DNA of 64,000 bases from Myxococcales bacterium (GTDB lineage Bacteria > Myxococcota_A > Polyangia > Nannocystales > Nannocystaceae): the NCBI GenBank assembly GCA_020633335.1, contig JACKDU010000001.1:1137582-1201581 (forward strand). Direction: 5' to 3'. Under the pieces are notes generated by a model. That model saw nothing but the letters and a program-made list of their open reading frames with translations, did no database searches and was not told where the DNA came from. Position numbers and translations under genes: made by a program. This document shows positions 29,193 to 40,115 of the stretch, piece by piece (within the stretch, counting starts at the first letter, position 1; each line of letters starts with the position of its first letter).

Positions 29193-30143
29193 ATGACCCG
29201 CGCCGGCGCCGACGACGACAACGACGACAAGGTCCACAGCGACTTCGACCTCGCCTTCGAGGACGGCGCCCGTGTCGAGGGCTCGTGGGACGAGACCTGG
29301 ACCATGCGGGTGATCGAGCTCGGGCACCTCCGCCTGGAGAGCGGGGCGATCCTCATCGGTGACCCCGGCGTCGGCGCCTTCGACTCCGAGCCGCTGGCGC
29401 GCCGGGCCCCGCCGGGCCGCTATCCGGTGCTCCTCGCGGTCGCCGAGATGCCCGGCGATCGCCGGGTCGCGGCCGCCAAGCTCGTCCTCCGTGACGCGTC
29501 AGTGCGGCGCTGGGAGCCGGCCTTCTTCGAGGGCCAGGATCCGGCGGTCAAGGGGCTCCCCTGCTACGGCGTCGACTCGGGCACCGGCACCTTCGCCAGC
29601 GCCGAGGCGGCCGCGGCCCTCACCGACGAGGAGGCGAGCGAGCGCCTCCTGGAGGCCCTCGACCGCGGCGTCCCCGGGATCCCCGAGCTCGGGGCCTGCG
29701 CCCACCCGGACGCGCCCGAGGGCGCGCTCTGCTTCACGTCGGGGTGGGGCGACGGCCTCTACGTCTCGTGGTGGGGGATCGGCGACGACGGCGAGGCGAC
29801 CTGCCTGGTCACCGACTTCGGCCTCCTGATCGCCGCGATCTACGAGCGGATCGAGCTCCCCTGGCCGCCGCCGCGGGGGCGGGTCCGTCACCCGCTCCTC
29901 GGGGCGATGGAGGCCCGCCTCTGGCGGCCGCTCCTCGGCCGGCCGCGCCTCCAGCACCGCGGGAAGCGGCTCCCGCGGGTCCGCCTGATCGCGCCCGGCG
30001 AGCCGGCGCGGGCGCTGCCGCCGAAGTGGCGCCTCGACGTCGCCGAGTACCGGGCGGAGGAGGTGCCGCGGGGGGCGCGGGTGGAGGTCGCGTATGTCGT
30101 CGGCGAGCGGCCGGCGCGGCGGGTCGAGGTGTCCGCGTCCTGA
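29193..30143 (+). CDS. DUF4241 domain protein
   Basis: A 316-residue cytoplasmic protein. The DUF4241 pattern is visible: LGHLRLESGAILIGDPG, then PPGRYPVLLAVAEM, AAAKLVLRDASVRRWEPA, CYGVDSGTGTFAS, and SGWGDGLYVSWWGI with LVTDFGLL. Family function is unknown. Members are often encoded in variable genomic regions, and some appear beside toxin genes, but no toxin is adjacent here. ATG 29193 is chosen; an upstream ATG would add unrelated Arg-rich sequence. The acidic N-terminus (GADDDNDDK) is probably disordered. The C-terminal third, from about residue 230, is Arg/Pro-rich and less conserved in appearance. Confidence 0.82.
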   Translation: MTRAGADDDNDDKVHSDFDLAFEDGARVEGSWDETWTMRVIELGHLRLESGAILIGDPGVGAFDSEPLARRAPPGRYPVLLAVAEMPGDRRVAAAKLVLRDASVRRWEPAFFEGQDPAVKGLPCYGVDSGTGTFASAEAAAALTDEEASERLLEALDRGVPGIPELGACAHPDAPEGALCFTSGWGDGLYVSWWGIGDDGEATCLVTDFGLLIAAIYERIELPWPPPRGRVRHPLLGAMEARLWRPLLGRPRLQHRGKRLPRVRLIAPGEPARALPPKWRLDVAEYRAEEVPRGARVEVAYVVGERPARRVEVSAS

Positions 30144-30177
30144 GGGGGCGCGTGCGGCGGTCCTCGCTCGCGCAGCG

Positions 30178-30263
30178 AAGTGTATGTATTTTAATGGATG
30201 CACTTGAACGGGCGATTGCGCCCGTGCTCGCGTGTCTTTGTGTGTGCACTTTAATGTGCATAC
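30178..30263. terminator. Three consecutive stem-loops between convergent genes
   Basis: Between the DUF4241 stop and the XylR-like stop lie three hairpins. The first is 30178-30205 (AAGTGTAT/ATGCACTT arms, one G:T). The second is 30208-30225 (ACGGGCG/CGCCCGT, loop ATTG). The third is 30242-30263 (GTGTGCAC/GTGCATAC, one mismatch, loop TTTAAT). The first and third share TTTAATG-N5-ACTTG. The block is much AT-richer than the surroundings. A bidirectional terminator is the simplest reading. Confidence 0.6.
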
Positions 30264-30275
30264 TTGGCCGCGGCC

Positions 30276-31988
30276 TCAGCCGCTGCCCTCGTCGCCGATC
30301 TTCCTATAGCGATAGGCGAGCTGCGGACGCGTGAGGCCGAGGGTGCGGGCGGCGGCCGCGAGGTTGCCCTCGGCGCGGTCGACCGCGGAGCGGATCAGCG
30401 CCTCCTCGAGGTCGTCGAGGGCGACCCCGCGGTCGAGCGCCTCGCGGGCGAGGGCGTCGAGGTCGACCGGCGGGAGCGGGGCCTCGGGGGCGGCCGCGCC
30501 CGCCTCGCGGCGGAGCTGGCCGCCGTCGAGGCGGAGCTCCGCCGAGGGGTGGGGGTCGCCGCCGAAGAGGTGGCCGACGTCGACGGGCGCCCCGCGCTCG
30601 CCGAGGATCGCCGCCCTTGCGACCAGCCCCGCGAGCTCGTGGAGGTTGCCGGCGTAGGCGTGGGCCTCGAGCGCACGGCGGGCCCGGCGGGTGAAGCCGG
30701 CGAGGGGCTTCTGCAGGAGCGCCTCCTGTCTCTTGAGGAAGGTGTGGGCGAGCGGGAGGAGGTCGCGCGGGCGCTCGCGGAGCGGCGGCGCGTGGATCGC
30801 GAAGGCGCCGCTGCGGAGGAGAATTCGGCGGGTGAGGGGAGCGAGCGCCGCGTCCTCGGGCGCGCGGCCGAGGGTGATCACCAGGCGCGGCCCGCCGCCG
30901 CCGACCGGCTCGCCGGGTCCGCCGAGGCGCCCCAGGAGGCGGCGCTGGCTCGCCTCCGGCCAGGCGTCGAGGTCATCGACGACGAGGGTCCCGCCGGCGG
31001 CCCGGGCGAGCGCGTCATCGACGTCGGCGACCGCGAGGTGGCCGGCGCCGATCGTCACGAGCGGTCCGGCCGCGCCGGCGCCGAGGCGGTGGATCGCGGC
31101 CGCCAGGGTCGAGCGCCCGCTGCCGACCTCGCCGTGGATCAGCGCCGCCGCGGGGGTCGGCGCGACCGCCTCGACGAGCGCCCAGGTGGCGAGGAAGGAG
31201 GGGTCGACGCCGACGAGGCCGGCGCGCGTGGGGGCGGATGCGAGCTCGTGGGTCGGCTGCTCAACGGGCGGCTCGGCGCTCGCCGGCGCGTTCGCGGCCG
31301 CGTCGGCGAGGAACTCGAAGCCCTCCGGCGGCGCGTCCCAGGCGTCGAGGGGGCGCCCGAGGATCCGGCAGTGGCGGGCGCCGCAGCTCCGGCAGGCGAG
31401 CTCGCGGTAGACCACCGGGCGCCCCATGAAGCCGGTGGTGTAGCCGGTCGCGTAGCCGAGGAGGAGCCAGCACGCGGGGATCGGCGAGCGGCCGCCGTCG
31501 CCGGCGAGCGCGGCCGCCTCGACCTCGGCCGAGCTCCGCCAGAGGAACTCGCCGTGGTACTCGCCGCGGGCGCGATCGAAGCGGACCTCGATCGGCGCGA
31601 CCGCGGCCATCCCCTCGAGCGCGTGGAGCTGGGGGCCGGCCGAGAGGAGCTCGAAGGGCGAGGTGCCCTGGCGGATCTCGCGGCTCTCGAGGGCGTCGCG
31701 GTAGCCCGAGGTGTAGCCGACGCGGAGGAGGAGCGCCCGGGTCCGCTCGATCCCGAGGGCGTCGATGAGCGCCCGTCGGAGCTCGCCGAGGGCGCTGACG
31801 TGGAGGAGGACCATCCGCTCGCGGCCGAGGGTGATCCGGCCGTCGGCCGGCGAGAAGCGGAGGTTGCTCAGGAGATCGGCGCTGTCGGGGAGGCGGAGCG
31901 CGTCGTCGTCACCGGCGGCGACGAAGGGGCGATCGACGGCGTCGGCGTCCGGCGTGGCTTGGCCCGCGGGGGCGGTCGTGCGCGGCAT
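30276..31988 (-). CDS. XylR/DmpR-like regulator with degenerate AAA+ domain
   Basis: A 570-residue protein from ATG 31988. Order: XylR_N-like sensor (about 30-130, LRFSPADGRITLGRERMVLLH); V4R domain (about 135-210, with CRSCGARHC, a likely metal site); AAA+ region (about 245-440); Fis-like C-terminus (about 525-570, GNLAAAARTLGLTRPQLAYRYRK). This is the DmpR architecture, but the AAA+ part is degenerate. The Walker A is GEVGSGRST (Arg in place of the catalytic Lys), Walker B is LVVDDLD, and the GAFTGA sigma54-contact loop is absent. It therefore probably cannot remodel sigma54 holoenzyme and may act as a ligand-responsive DNA-binding protein or repressor. It converges on the DUF4241 gene. Confidence 0.85.
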   Translation of the reverse strand: MPRTTAPAGQATPDADAVDRPFVAAGDDDALRLPDSADLLSNLRFSPADGRITLGRERMVLLHVSALGELRRALIDALGIERTRALLLRVGYTSGYRDALESREIRQGTSPFELLSAGPQLHALEGMAAVAPIEVRFDRARGEYHGEFLWRSSAEVEAAALAGDGGRSPIPACWLLLGYATGYTTGFMGRPVVYRELACRSCGARHCRILGRPLDAWDAPPEGFEFLADAAANAPASAEPPVEQPTHELASAPTRAGLVGVDPSFLATWALVEAVAPTPAAALIHGEVGSGRSTLAAAIHRLGAGAAGPLVTIGAGHLAVADVDDALARAAGGTLVVDDLDAWPEASQRRLLGRLGGPGEPVGGGGPRLVITLGRAPEDAALAPLTRRILLRSGAFAIHAPPLRERPRDLLPLAHTFLKRQEALLQKPLAGFTRRARRALEAHAYAGNLHELAGLVARAAILGERGAPVDVGHLFGGDPHPSAELRLDGGQLRREAGAAAPEAPLPPVDLDALAREALDRGVALDDLEEALIRSAVDRAEGNLAAAARTLGLTRPQLAYRYRKIGDEGSG

Positions 31989-32109
31989 CGGCGGGAGTAT
32001 CCCACGGCCGTGGCGAGGGGCTCGCGGCTCGCCGCGGCGGGGCGTGGCCCGCACCTGGAGAGGGCCCGCGCGCCCGGCTCGCGCGCCGGATCACGGGCGC
32101 GCCGGCGCC

Positions 32110-33315
32110 TCAGCGGCGCCCAGAGCCGCCGGGCGGCGGCGCCGGGTAGACGATCTCGCCGAGCTGGGCGTCGCGGGCGACCAGGAGCGCGCTGGCGATC
32201 GCCTGGAGGTCGGCGACGCGCGGGAGGTAGTCGCTGGTCGCCCAGGCGAGCGCCGCCCCGAAGTCGTCGGCGAAGTCGCCGGCCGCCCGCGATCGCGGCC
32301 ACACCTCGCGGAAGAGGCGCTGGCCGTAGTCCCAGGGGGAGCCGATCGCGGGCGCCGGCGCCCCCTCGAGGAGGCGGGCGAAGCCGCGGAGGAGGGCGAC
32401 GTCGTCGCCCATGCGGGTGAGGATCGCCGGGGTCCCGTAGGCCCAGCCGGCGACCTGTCCCTCGTTACAGATCACAAATTCGCGGAGGGGCCAGCCGACC
32501 TCGAGGTCGAGGGTGCTCAGGGCGCGGGTCGGCGCGGGGGCGCTGACGTGGAGGGCGCCAGCGATCCGCTTGCGGGCGGCCTTCGCCTCGGCCTCGTTGA
32601 GCTCGCCGCCGTCGAGGGTGAGGTAGCGGAAGCGCGGCCCCTCGCTCTCGACGAGCACCAGGATCGAGTCGTCCTTGAGGGTGATCTCGACGAGCTGGTC
32701 GCCGTATTGCTCGCCGGCGAAGCCGAGGACGGTCGCCCAGGGGTTGGGCCAGGCGAAGCGCTTCTTGGCGCAGCCGGCCTCGCGGAGGAGGCGGGCCGTC
32801 GGCGGCACCTTGTCGCCGAGGCTCTTGAGGAGCGCGTCGAAGCGGCTGAGCTCGCCGCCGGCGGCCCGTGACTTTTGGAGGAGCTTCCGGCTGGCGGCCA
32901 GCGCCTCGATCTGCTCGCGGGTGGTCCAGGTGTAGAGCGTCCGCGGGAGCTTCGAGTCGGGGGCGTTGACGACCGCCTGGGCGGCGAGGCGCTGGCGGAG
33001 CGTCGCCTCGTCGAGGGGGGGCGGGCCGGCCTGGGTCGGCGGCGATGGCTCGCCCTCGGCGGGCTCGGGCTCCGGCGGCGGCGGCTCGGCCGGCTTTGTC
33101 TTGACATGTCCCTTGGGTAAGGTCGAGGGCGGCGGCGTGCTCGGCTCGCTGGCGGCGCAGGCCGCGAGGGCGAGGAGCGCGAGCGCCGGCAGCGAGCGGC
33201 CCCGGACGCGCGCCTTCCCGACGCTCGCCGCGGGCGCGGCCTCTCCTCGACCTTGCGGGGGAGCGATTCCGAGGGCGACCCCGGAGGGCGTGGAGCGGAG
33301 GCGGGCGCGGGGCAT
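32110..33315 (-). CDS. Putative lipoprotein of unknown function
   Basis: A 401-residue protein from ATG 33315. A hydrophobic stretch ends in a lipobox (LALLALAAC, Cys53), but the region before it is unusually long; I see no closer ATG or GTG start. A Pro/Glu/Lys-rich linker follows (about 60-95), then a globular part of mixed alpha/beta character (WTTREQIEALAASRKLLQKS, ITLKDDSILVLVESEGPRFRYLTLDGG, WPLREFVICNEGQVAGW). I do not recognise a family. The gene starts 62 nt downstream of the DUF2200 stop on the same strand, so it may be the end of a kinase-DUF2200-lipoprotein transcript. Confidence 0.78.
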   Translation of the reverse strand: MPRARLRSTPSGVALGIAPPQGRGEAAPAASVGKARVRGRSLPALALLALAACAASEPSTPPPSTLPKGHVKTKPAEPPPPEPEPAEGEPSPPTQAGPPPLDEATLRQRLAAQAVVNAPDSKLPRTLYTWTTREQIEALAASRKLLQKSRAAGGELSRFDALLKSLGDKVPPTARLLREAGCAKKRFAWPNPWATVLGFAGEQYGDQLVEITLKDDSILVLVESEGPRFRYLTLDGGELNEAEAKAARKRIAGALHVSAPAPTRALSTLDLEVGWPLREFVICNEGQVAGWAYGTPAILTRMGDDVALLRGFARLLEGAPAPAIGSPWDYGQRLFREVWPRSRAAGDFADDFGAALAWATSDYLPRVADLQAIASALLVARDAQLGEIVYPAPPPGGSGRR

Positions 33316-33377
33316 CGCGCCATCGACGATAGCAGGTCGGCGACCGCCTCGTCGCGCGCAGAGACCAGGCGCGCGCC

Positions 33378-33731
33378 TCACTTCCGGAGGATCTTCTCCA
33401 TCGCCTTCCCCCTGGCGAGCTCGTCGACCAGCTTGTCGAGGTAGCGGATCTCCCGCATCGTCGGCTCTTCGATCGCCTCCACCCGGACACCGCAGACGAC
33501 GCCCTTGATCAGCGCCCGGGATGGATTCGGCCGGGGGGCCTCGGCGAAGAAGGTCTCAAAGTCCACCTTCTGATCGAGGCGCGACGCCAGCGCGTCCTGA
33601 TCATACCCCGTCAGCCAGCGGATGATCTCGTCGACCTCGGCCCTGGTCCGGCCCTTCCGCTCGGCCTTGGCGACATAGAGGGGATAGACGCTCGCCACAC
33701 TGGTCGTGAAGATTCGATGCTTTTCGGTCAT
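33378..33731 (-). CDS. DUF2200 family protein
   Basis: A 117-residue protein that matches the DUF2200 family along its whole length as I remember it: HRIFTTSVASVYPLYVAKAE, GRTRAEVDEIIRWLTGYDQ, VDFETFFAEAPRPNPSRALIKGVVCGVRVE and EIRYLDKLVDELARGKAMEKILRK. Function is unknown; members are widespread single-domain cytoplasmic proteins. ATG 33731 gives the typical family start. It lies 22 nt after the stop of the kinase-FGE gene on the same strand. Confidence 0.92.
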   Translation of the reverse strand: MTEKHRIFTTSVASVYPLYVAKAERKGRTRAEVDEIIRWLTGYDQDALASRLDQKVDFETFFAEAPRPNPSRALIKGVVCGVRVEAIEEPTMREIRYLDKLVDELARGKAMEKILRK

Positions 33732-33753
33732 GACACACTCCCTGGCCTTCGCC

Positions 33754-36069
<2,316 letters not shown>

Positions 36070-36165
36070 GGGGGTCGCTCCAGCCTACGCGAAAAGCCGG
36101 GGCGGCGGACCGGGGGCGGCGGCCGGGCGCTGGCGGGCCTCGGCCGGGCCTGATAGCGTCCCCCG

Positions 36166-37092
36166 GTGGCGATCCTCCGCGCCGACGCGGGCCGCGAGCT
36201 CGCGCTCCCCGCACGCTGCCTGATCGGCCGCTCGCGCGCCTGCGACCTGGTGATCGCCGAGGCGACGGTGTCGAGCCGGCACGCCAGCCTCGAGTGGAAG
36301 GACGGCGCCTGGGAGCTCCTCGACCTCGGCAGCCGCAACGGCACCTTCGTCGACGACGTCCGCCTCCAGAGCGGCGCCCGCGTGCTCCTCGGCGCCGGCG
36401 CCCGCCTCCGCTTCGGGCGCTCGGCCGCGCCCTGGGTGCTGGTCGACGCCGGCCCGCCGGAGCTGATGGCGATCGACGTCCAGAGCGGCGCGGGGCAGCG
36501 GGCCGAGGGCGGCGTCCTGGCGCTCCCGGACCCCGCCGCGGCCGAGCTCTTCATCCACCAGGAGGCGAGCGGCGGCTGGATCCTCGAGGACGGCGACGAG
36601 GCCCGGGTGATCGTCGACCGCGAGCTTGTCCATGATCGCGGCGGTCGGACCTGGCGGATCCACCTCCCCACCGCCGATCCCCGGACCCTCCAGGAGAGCC
36701 TCGCGGCGCTCCTCGTCGGTCGCCTCCGCCTCCGCTTCGCCCACAGCCTCGACGAGGAGTACGTCGAGCTCGTCGCCTTCGCCGGCGAGCGCCGCCTCGA
36801 CCTCCAGGCCCGCGCGCACCACTACCCGCTCCTGGTCCTCGCCCGCCGCCGGCTGGCGGACCACGAGGCCGGCGTCGGGCCCGAGGACGCCGGCTGGATC
36901 CGCCAGGAGGAGCTCACGCGGATGCTGCGGATGGACGACAACCACCTCAACATCAGCATCTACCGAGCGCGCGCGCAGCTCGGCAAGCTCGGGGTCGTCG
37001 ACGCGGCCGGGCTGGTCGAGCGGCGACCGGGCACCCGTCAGCTCCGGCTCGGGGTCGAGGCGATCGAGCTTGCGCTGATCGAGCCGTCGTAG
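36166..37092 (+). CDS. FHA domain protein with C-terminal winged-helix-like region
   Basis: A 308-residue cytoplasmic protein starting at GTG 36166. FHA domain at about 1-90: IGRSRACDLVI, SSRHASLEW, DLGSRNGTFVDD. The middle third (about 100-205) is beta-rich and unassigned. The C-terminal part (RRRLADHEAG, WIRQEELTRMLRMDDNHLNISIYRARAQL) looks like a winged-helix DNA-binding region related to those of OmpR-type or similar regulators. An FHA-linked transcription factor responding to Ser/Thr phosphorylation is a reasonable inference. It is divergent from the kinase-FGE gene with 96 bp between the starts. Confidence 0.85.
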   Translation: MAILRADAGRELALPARCLIGRSRACDLVIAEATVSSRHASLEWKDGAWELLDLGSRNGTFVDDVRLQSGARVLLGAGARLRFGRSAAPWVLVDAGPPELMAIDVQSGAGQRAEGGVLALPDPAAAELFIHQEASGGWILEDGDEARVIVDRELVHDRGGRTWRIHLPTADPRTLQESLAALLVGRLRLRFAHSLDEEYVELVAFAGERRLDLQARAHHYPLLVLARRRLADHEAGVGPEDAGWIRQEELTRMLRMDDNHLNISIYRARAQLGKLGVVDAAGLVERRPGTRQLRLGVEAIELALIEPS

Positions 37093-37236
37093 CGCCGGGC
37101 GGTCGCGGTCGCCGGTGGGTGTGGAGGGTCTGCATGGCGGCGCATGGGCGGCGCGCGCGTGCGCGTCGATCGGCCCGCGAAGTCGCGTACTATGGGGGTC
37201 TACGCCCGCTGCACGGGCGCCTTGACGAGGTCTCCC

Positions 37237-38766
37237 ATGATTCGCCGCTCCGCCCTCTTCGCCGTCGTCTCCCTCTCCGCCTGCTCCTTCGACGCGACCG
37301 GCCTCGGCGAGAGCGGGAGCGGGACGAGCAGCGGCGCGAGCGACGGGAGCAGCGGGAGCACGGCCGTCGGGTCGACGTCGACGGGCGCGAGCACGAGCGA
37401 GACCGGCGGCGCGACGATGACCGGCGGGGTCGGGGTCTGCGGGGACGGGGCCGTCGACCCCGGCGAGGAGTGCGACGCGGGCGCGAGCAACGGGGCGGGG
37501 AAGGCGTGCAAGGGCGACTGCACGCTCAACGTCTGCGGCGACGGCGACCGCGGCCCGGGCGAGGGCTGCGACGACGGCAACACCGTCGACGGCGACGGCT
37601 GCTCGGCGAGCTGCGTCGGCGAGAACTGTGGCGACGGCAAGGTCGATCCCGGCGAGGAGTGCGACGACGGCAACATGGTCGAGACCGACGGCTGCTCGAA
37701 CGCCTGCACCCTGCCGGTCTGTGGCGACGGGATCCAGCAGGCGGGGGAGGAGTGCGACGACGGCGGGCAGAACGGCGCCGGCGCGGCGTGCAAGGGCGAC
37801 TGCACGCTCAACGTCTGCGGCGACGGCGATCAGGGGCCCGGGGAGGGCTGCGACGACGGCAACCTCGATCCGGGCGACGGCTGCTCGGCGATGTGCACCC
37901 TCGAGAGCTGCGGTGACGGCAAGGTCCAGCCGGGCGAGGAGTGCGACGACGGCAACGACGTCAACGACGACAAGTGCACCAACCTCTGCAAGCTCCCGGC
38001 CTGCGGCGACGGGATCAAGCAGCCGGGGGAGGAGTGCGACGACGGCGGGCAGAACGGCCCGGGGAAGGCGTGCAACGCCGAGTGCGCGCTCAACGTCTGC
38101 GGCGACGGCGATCCGGGCCCGGGCGAGGCCTGCGACGACGGCAACGACGTCAACACGGACATGTGCACCAACGTCTGCGAGCTCGCGGCCTGCGGCGACG
38201 GCTTCGTCCAGCCGGGGGAGGAGTGCGACGACGGCAACAACGTCGACGACGACACCTGCTCGAACGCCTGCGTCGCCGGCGGCAAGTTCGTCTTCGTCTC
38301 GAGCAAGGAGTACAGCGGCAACCTCGGCGGCCTCAGCGGCGCCGACGACAAGTGCCAGGCGCTCGCGGACGCGGCCGCCCTCGCCGGCACCTGGATGGCC
38401 TGGCTGAGCACCGAGGCCGACGACGTCGACGGCCGCTTCATGGCGAAGTCGAACCAGCCCTACTTCCTGGTGACCGGGGTCAAGGTCGCCAACTCCTGGG
38501 CGGACCTGACCGACGGGACCCTCCTCGCCGCGATCAACGTCTACGAGAACGGGGCCAACGCCGGCGGCGAGACCGGGACGTGGACCAACACCAACCCCGA
38601 CGGGACCTTCAAGGGCGACCGCCACTGCAGCAACTGGTCGAGCAACGCGGGCGGCGTGAGCGGCTACGCCGGCAGCCGGACGGCGACGGATGTGAAGTGG
38701 ACGGATAACAATAGCGCGAGCGAGGGGTGTAATAAGACGCTGCGGCTCTACTGCGTTCAGCAGTAG
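37237..38766 (+). CDS. DUF4215 Cys-repeat lipoprotein with DUF1554-like domain
   Basis: A 509-residue lipoprotein from ATG 37237, lipobox LSAC (Cys16). A Ser/Gly/Thr-rich linker (about 20-65) is followed by about nine myxobacterial DUF4215 repeats (about 67-348) of the form CGDGxxxPGEECDDGN...CT..C, partly alternating with a DDGGQNGxGxAC variant. The last 160 residues are a DUF1554-like domain (FVFVSSKEYSGNLGGLSGADDKCQ, WMAWLSTEADDV, CSNWSS, LYCVQQ), a C-type-lectin-like fold seen in surface proteins of Leptospira and myxobacteria. It is likely surface-exposed, perhaps for adhesion. Some repeat units are nearly identical at the DNA level, implying recent duplication. Confidence 0.9.
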   Translation: MIRRSALFAVVSLSACSFDATGLGESGSGTSSGASDGSSGSTAVGSTSTGASTSETGGATMTGGVGVCGDGAVDPGEECDAGASNGAGKACKGDCTLNVCGDGDRGPGEGCDDGNTVDGDGCSASCVGENCGDGKVDPGEECDDGNMVETDGCSNACTLPVCGDGIQQAGEECDDGGQNGAGAACKGDCTLNVCGDGDQGPGEGCDDGNLDPGDGCSAMCTLESCGDGKVQPGEECDDGNDVNDDKCTNLCKLPACGDGIKQPGEECDDGGQNGPGKACNAECALNVCGDGDPGPGEACDDGNDVNTDMCTNVCELAACGDGFVQPGEECDDGNNVDDDTCSNACVAGGKFVFVSSKEYSGNLGGLSGADDKCQALADAAALAGTWMAWLSTEADDVDGRFMAKSNQPYFLVTGVKVANSWADLTDGTLLAAINVYENGANAGGETGTWTNTNPDGTFKGDRHCSNWSSNAGGVSGYAGSRTATDVKWTDNNSASEGCNKTLRLYCVQQ

Positions 38767-38984
38767 GGCCATTGAATCACGCCCTCGCGCACTGCCCGCA
38801 GGCGAGCGGGGGGCGCGCGAGCTGTAGCCCTGGACAGGCTCCGAAGGCGATAGGTCCCGGGGGGGGCGTGCGAAACCGCGCGCGGGACCGTGCGCCGAGA
38901 GGGCGTCTCGCTGCGCTGTCGATGGACGATCGTCTCCCGTCAGCAGCGAGGCGAACTCTCTCGCGCCCTGTGTCAGCATCAGTC

Positions 38985-40115
38985 ATGTTCGGCGCGCGAC
39001 CCTCGTGGCCCTCCTCCCGTTCGGCGCTCGCCGTCCTCACGCTCGCGGCCTGTGGAGGTGGTGACGCTCCCGGCGCTCGCGCGATGAGTCGCGCTGGCGA
39101 AGCCCACGGCGCCGCCACCGGCGAGCTCCGCGAGCGTGCGTCGGCCGTCGACGCCGCGCCGCGCGAGGCGCTCGCGGCGGTGCCCGTCATCGCCTGCCCG
39201 CCGGGCGCGCTCGGCTGTCCGTGTGTGGACGCGGGCGCCTGCGACGTGGGTGAGTGCAGCGCCGTCACCCGCACCTGCGTGCAGGCGCGCGCCGGGATGA
39301 TGCACGTCCCGGCTGGGCCGTTCTTGATGGGTTGCAGGGAGGGCGTCGACACCGACGCGACGACTGGCCCATGCACCGCGGCCGAGCTGCCGCTCCGCGA
39401 GGTGACGCTCGGCGGGTTCTGGATCGATCGCACCGAGGTCACCAAGGGGGCCTACCGCGAATGCATCGAGGCGGGCGCCTGCACCCCGCCGCCGCGCTGG
39501 GACGCCGAGTGGTACAGGGGCGACGGCGTCTTCGCGCCGGCCGCCGACGACATGCCCGCGGCCTCGGTGCAATGGACGCAGGCCGCGGCTTTCTGCGCCT
39601 GGGCGGGCAAGCGCCTGCCGACCGAGGCGGAGTGGGAGAAGGCCGCCCGCGGCGTCGACGGGCGCCGCTACCCGTGGGGCGCGGCGGCGCCGACCTGCGC
39701 CCACGCCAACTTCGAGCCGTGGGATCCGGTCGCCAGCGCGCCCGCTCCTTGCCCCTACCGCGAGACCTACGGGAGCCTGACGCCGGTCGGCATGTTCTGC
39801 AGCGTCGGCGCGTCCGTGTACGGCCTCTGCGACGTCGCCGGCAACGTCTCCGAGTGGACCGCCGACGGCTTCGACCGGCGCGGCTACGGCGACCTGCCGG
39901 AGACCGATCCGCGCCGCGCCGCCGGCGATCGGGTCGTCCGTCGCGGGGCCAGCTGGACCTCGTTCACGATCAGCCCGATCGGCTACTCGCTCCGCCTCTC
40001 GCGGCGCCTGAGCGGCGGCCAGGCCACGCCGTCCCAGACGCTCGAGGTCGGCCTCCGCTGCGCCCGTGACGAGGACGCTCACGGGCAGGACACGGGCGCG
40101 CCCGCGGGGTCGTAG
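38985..40115 (+). CDS. FGE/SUMF1-fold lipoprotein
   Basis: A 376-residue protein from ATG 38985, with lipobox LAAC (Cys23). After a low-complexity linker and a Cys-rich segment (CPPGALGCPCVDAGACDVGEC) comes an FGE-sulfatase domain from about residue 105: MMHVPAGPFLMGC, FWIDRTEVTKGAYRECIEAGAC, WTQAAAFCAWAGKRLPTEAEWEKAARG, CDVAGNVSEWTAD, RVVRRGASWTSF, VGLRCARD. As in the kinase fusion upstream, the catalytic Cys pair of true FGE is absent, so sulfatase maturation is unlikely. Its 3' end overlaps the convergent metallopeptidase gene by 37 nt. An upstream in-frame ATG at 38922 is possible but would bury the signal peptide. Confidence 0.87.
   Translation: MFGARPSWPSSRSALAVLTLAACGGGDAPGARAMSRAGEAHGAATGELRERASAVDAAPREALAAVPVIACPPGALGCPCVDAGACDVGECSAVTRTCVQARAGMMHVPAGPFLMGCREGVDTDATTGPCTAAELPLREVTLGGFWIDRTEVTKGAYRECIEAGACTPPPRWDAEWYRGDGVFAPAADDMPAASVQWTQAAAFCAWAGKRLPTEAEWEKAARGVDGRRYPWGAAAPTCAHANFEPWDPVASAPAPCPYRETYGSLTPVGMFCSVGASVYGLCDVAGNVSEWTADGFDRRGYGDLPETDPRRAAGDRVVRRGASWTSFTISPIGYSLRLSRRLSGGQATPSQTLEVGLRCARDEDAHGQDTGAPAGS

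Noticed and set aside
37430..38280. Tandem repeats that might be a CRISPR array
   Set aside because: The repeats are in frame, encode Cys-rich DUF4215 units and lack unique spacers of constant length.
38985..40115. Annotation as active formylglycine-generating enzyme
   Set aside because: The catalytic Cys pair is missing and no sulfatase gene is nearby.
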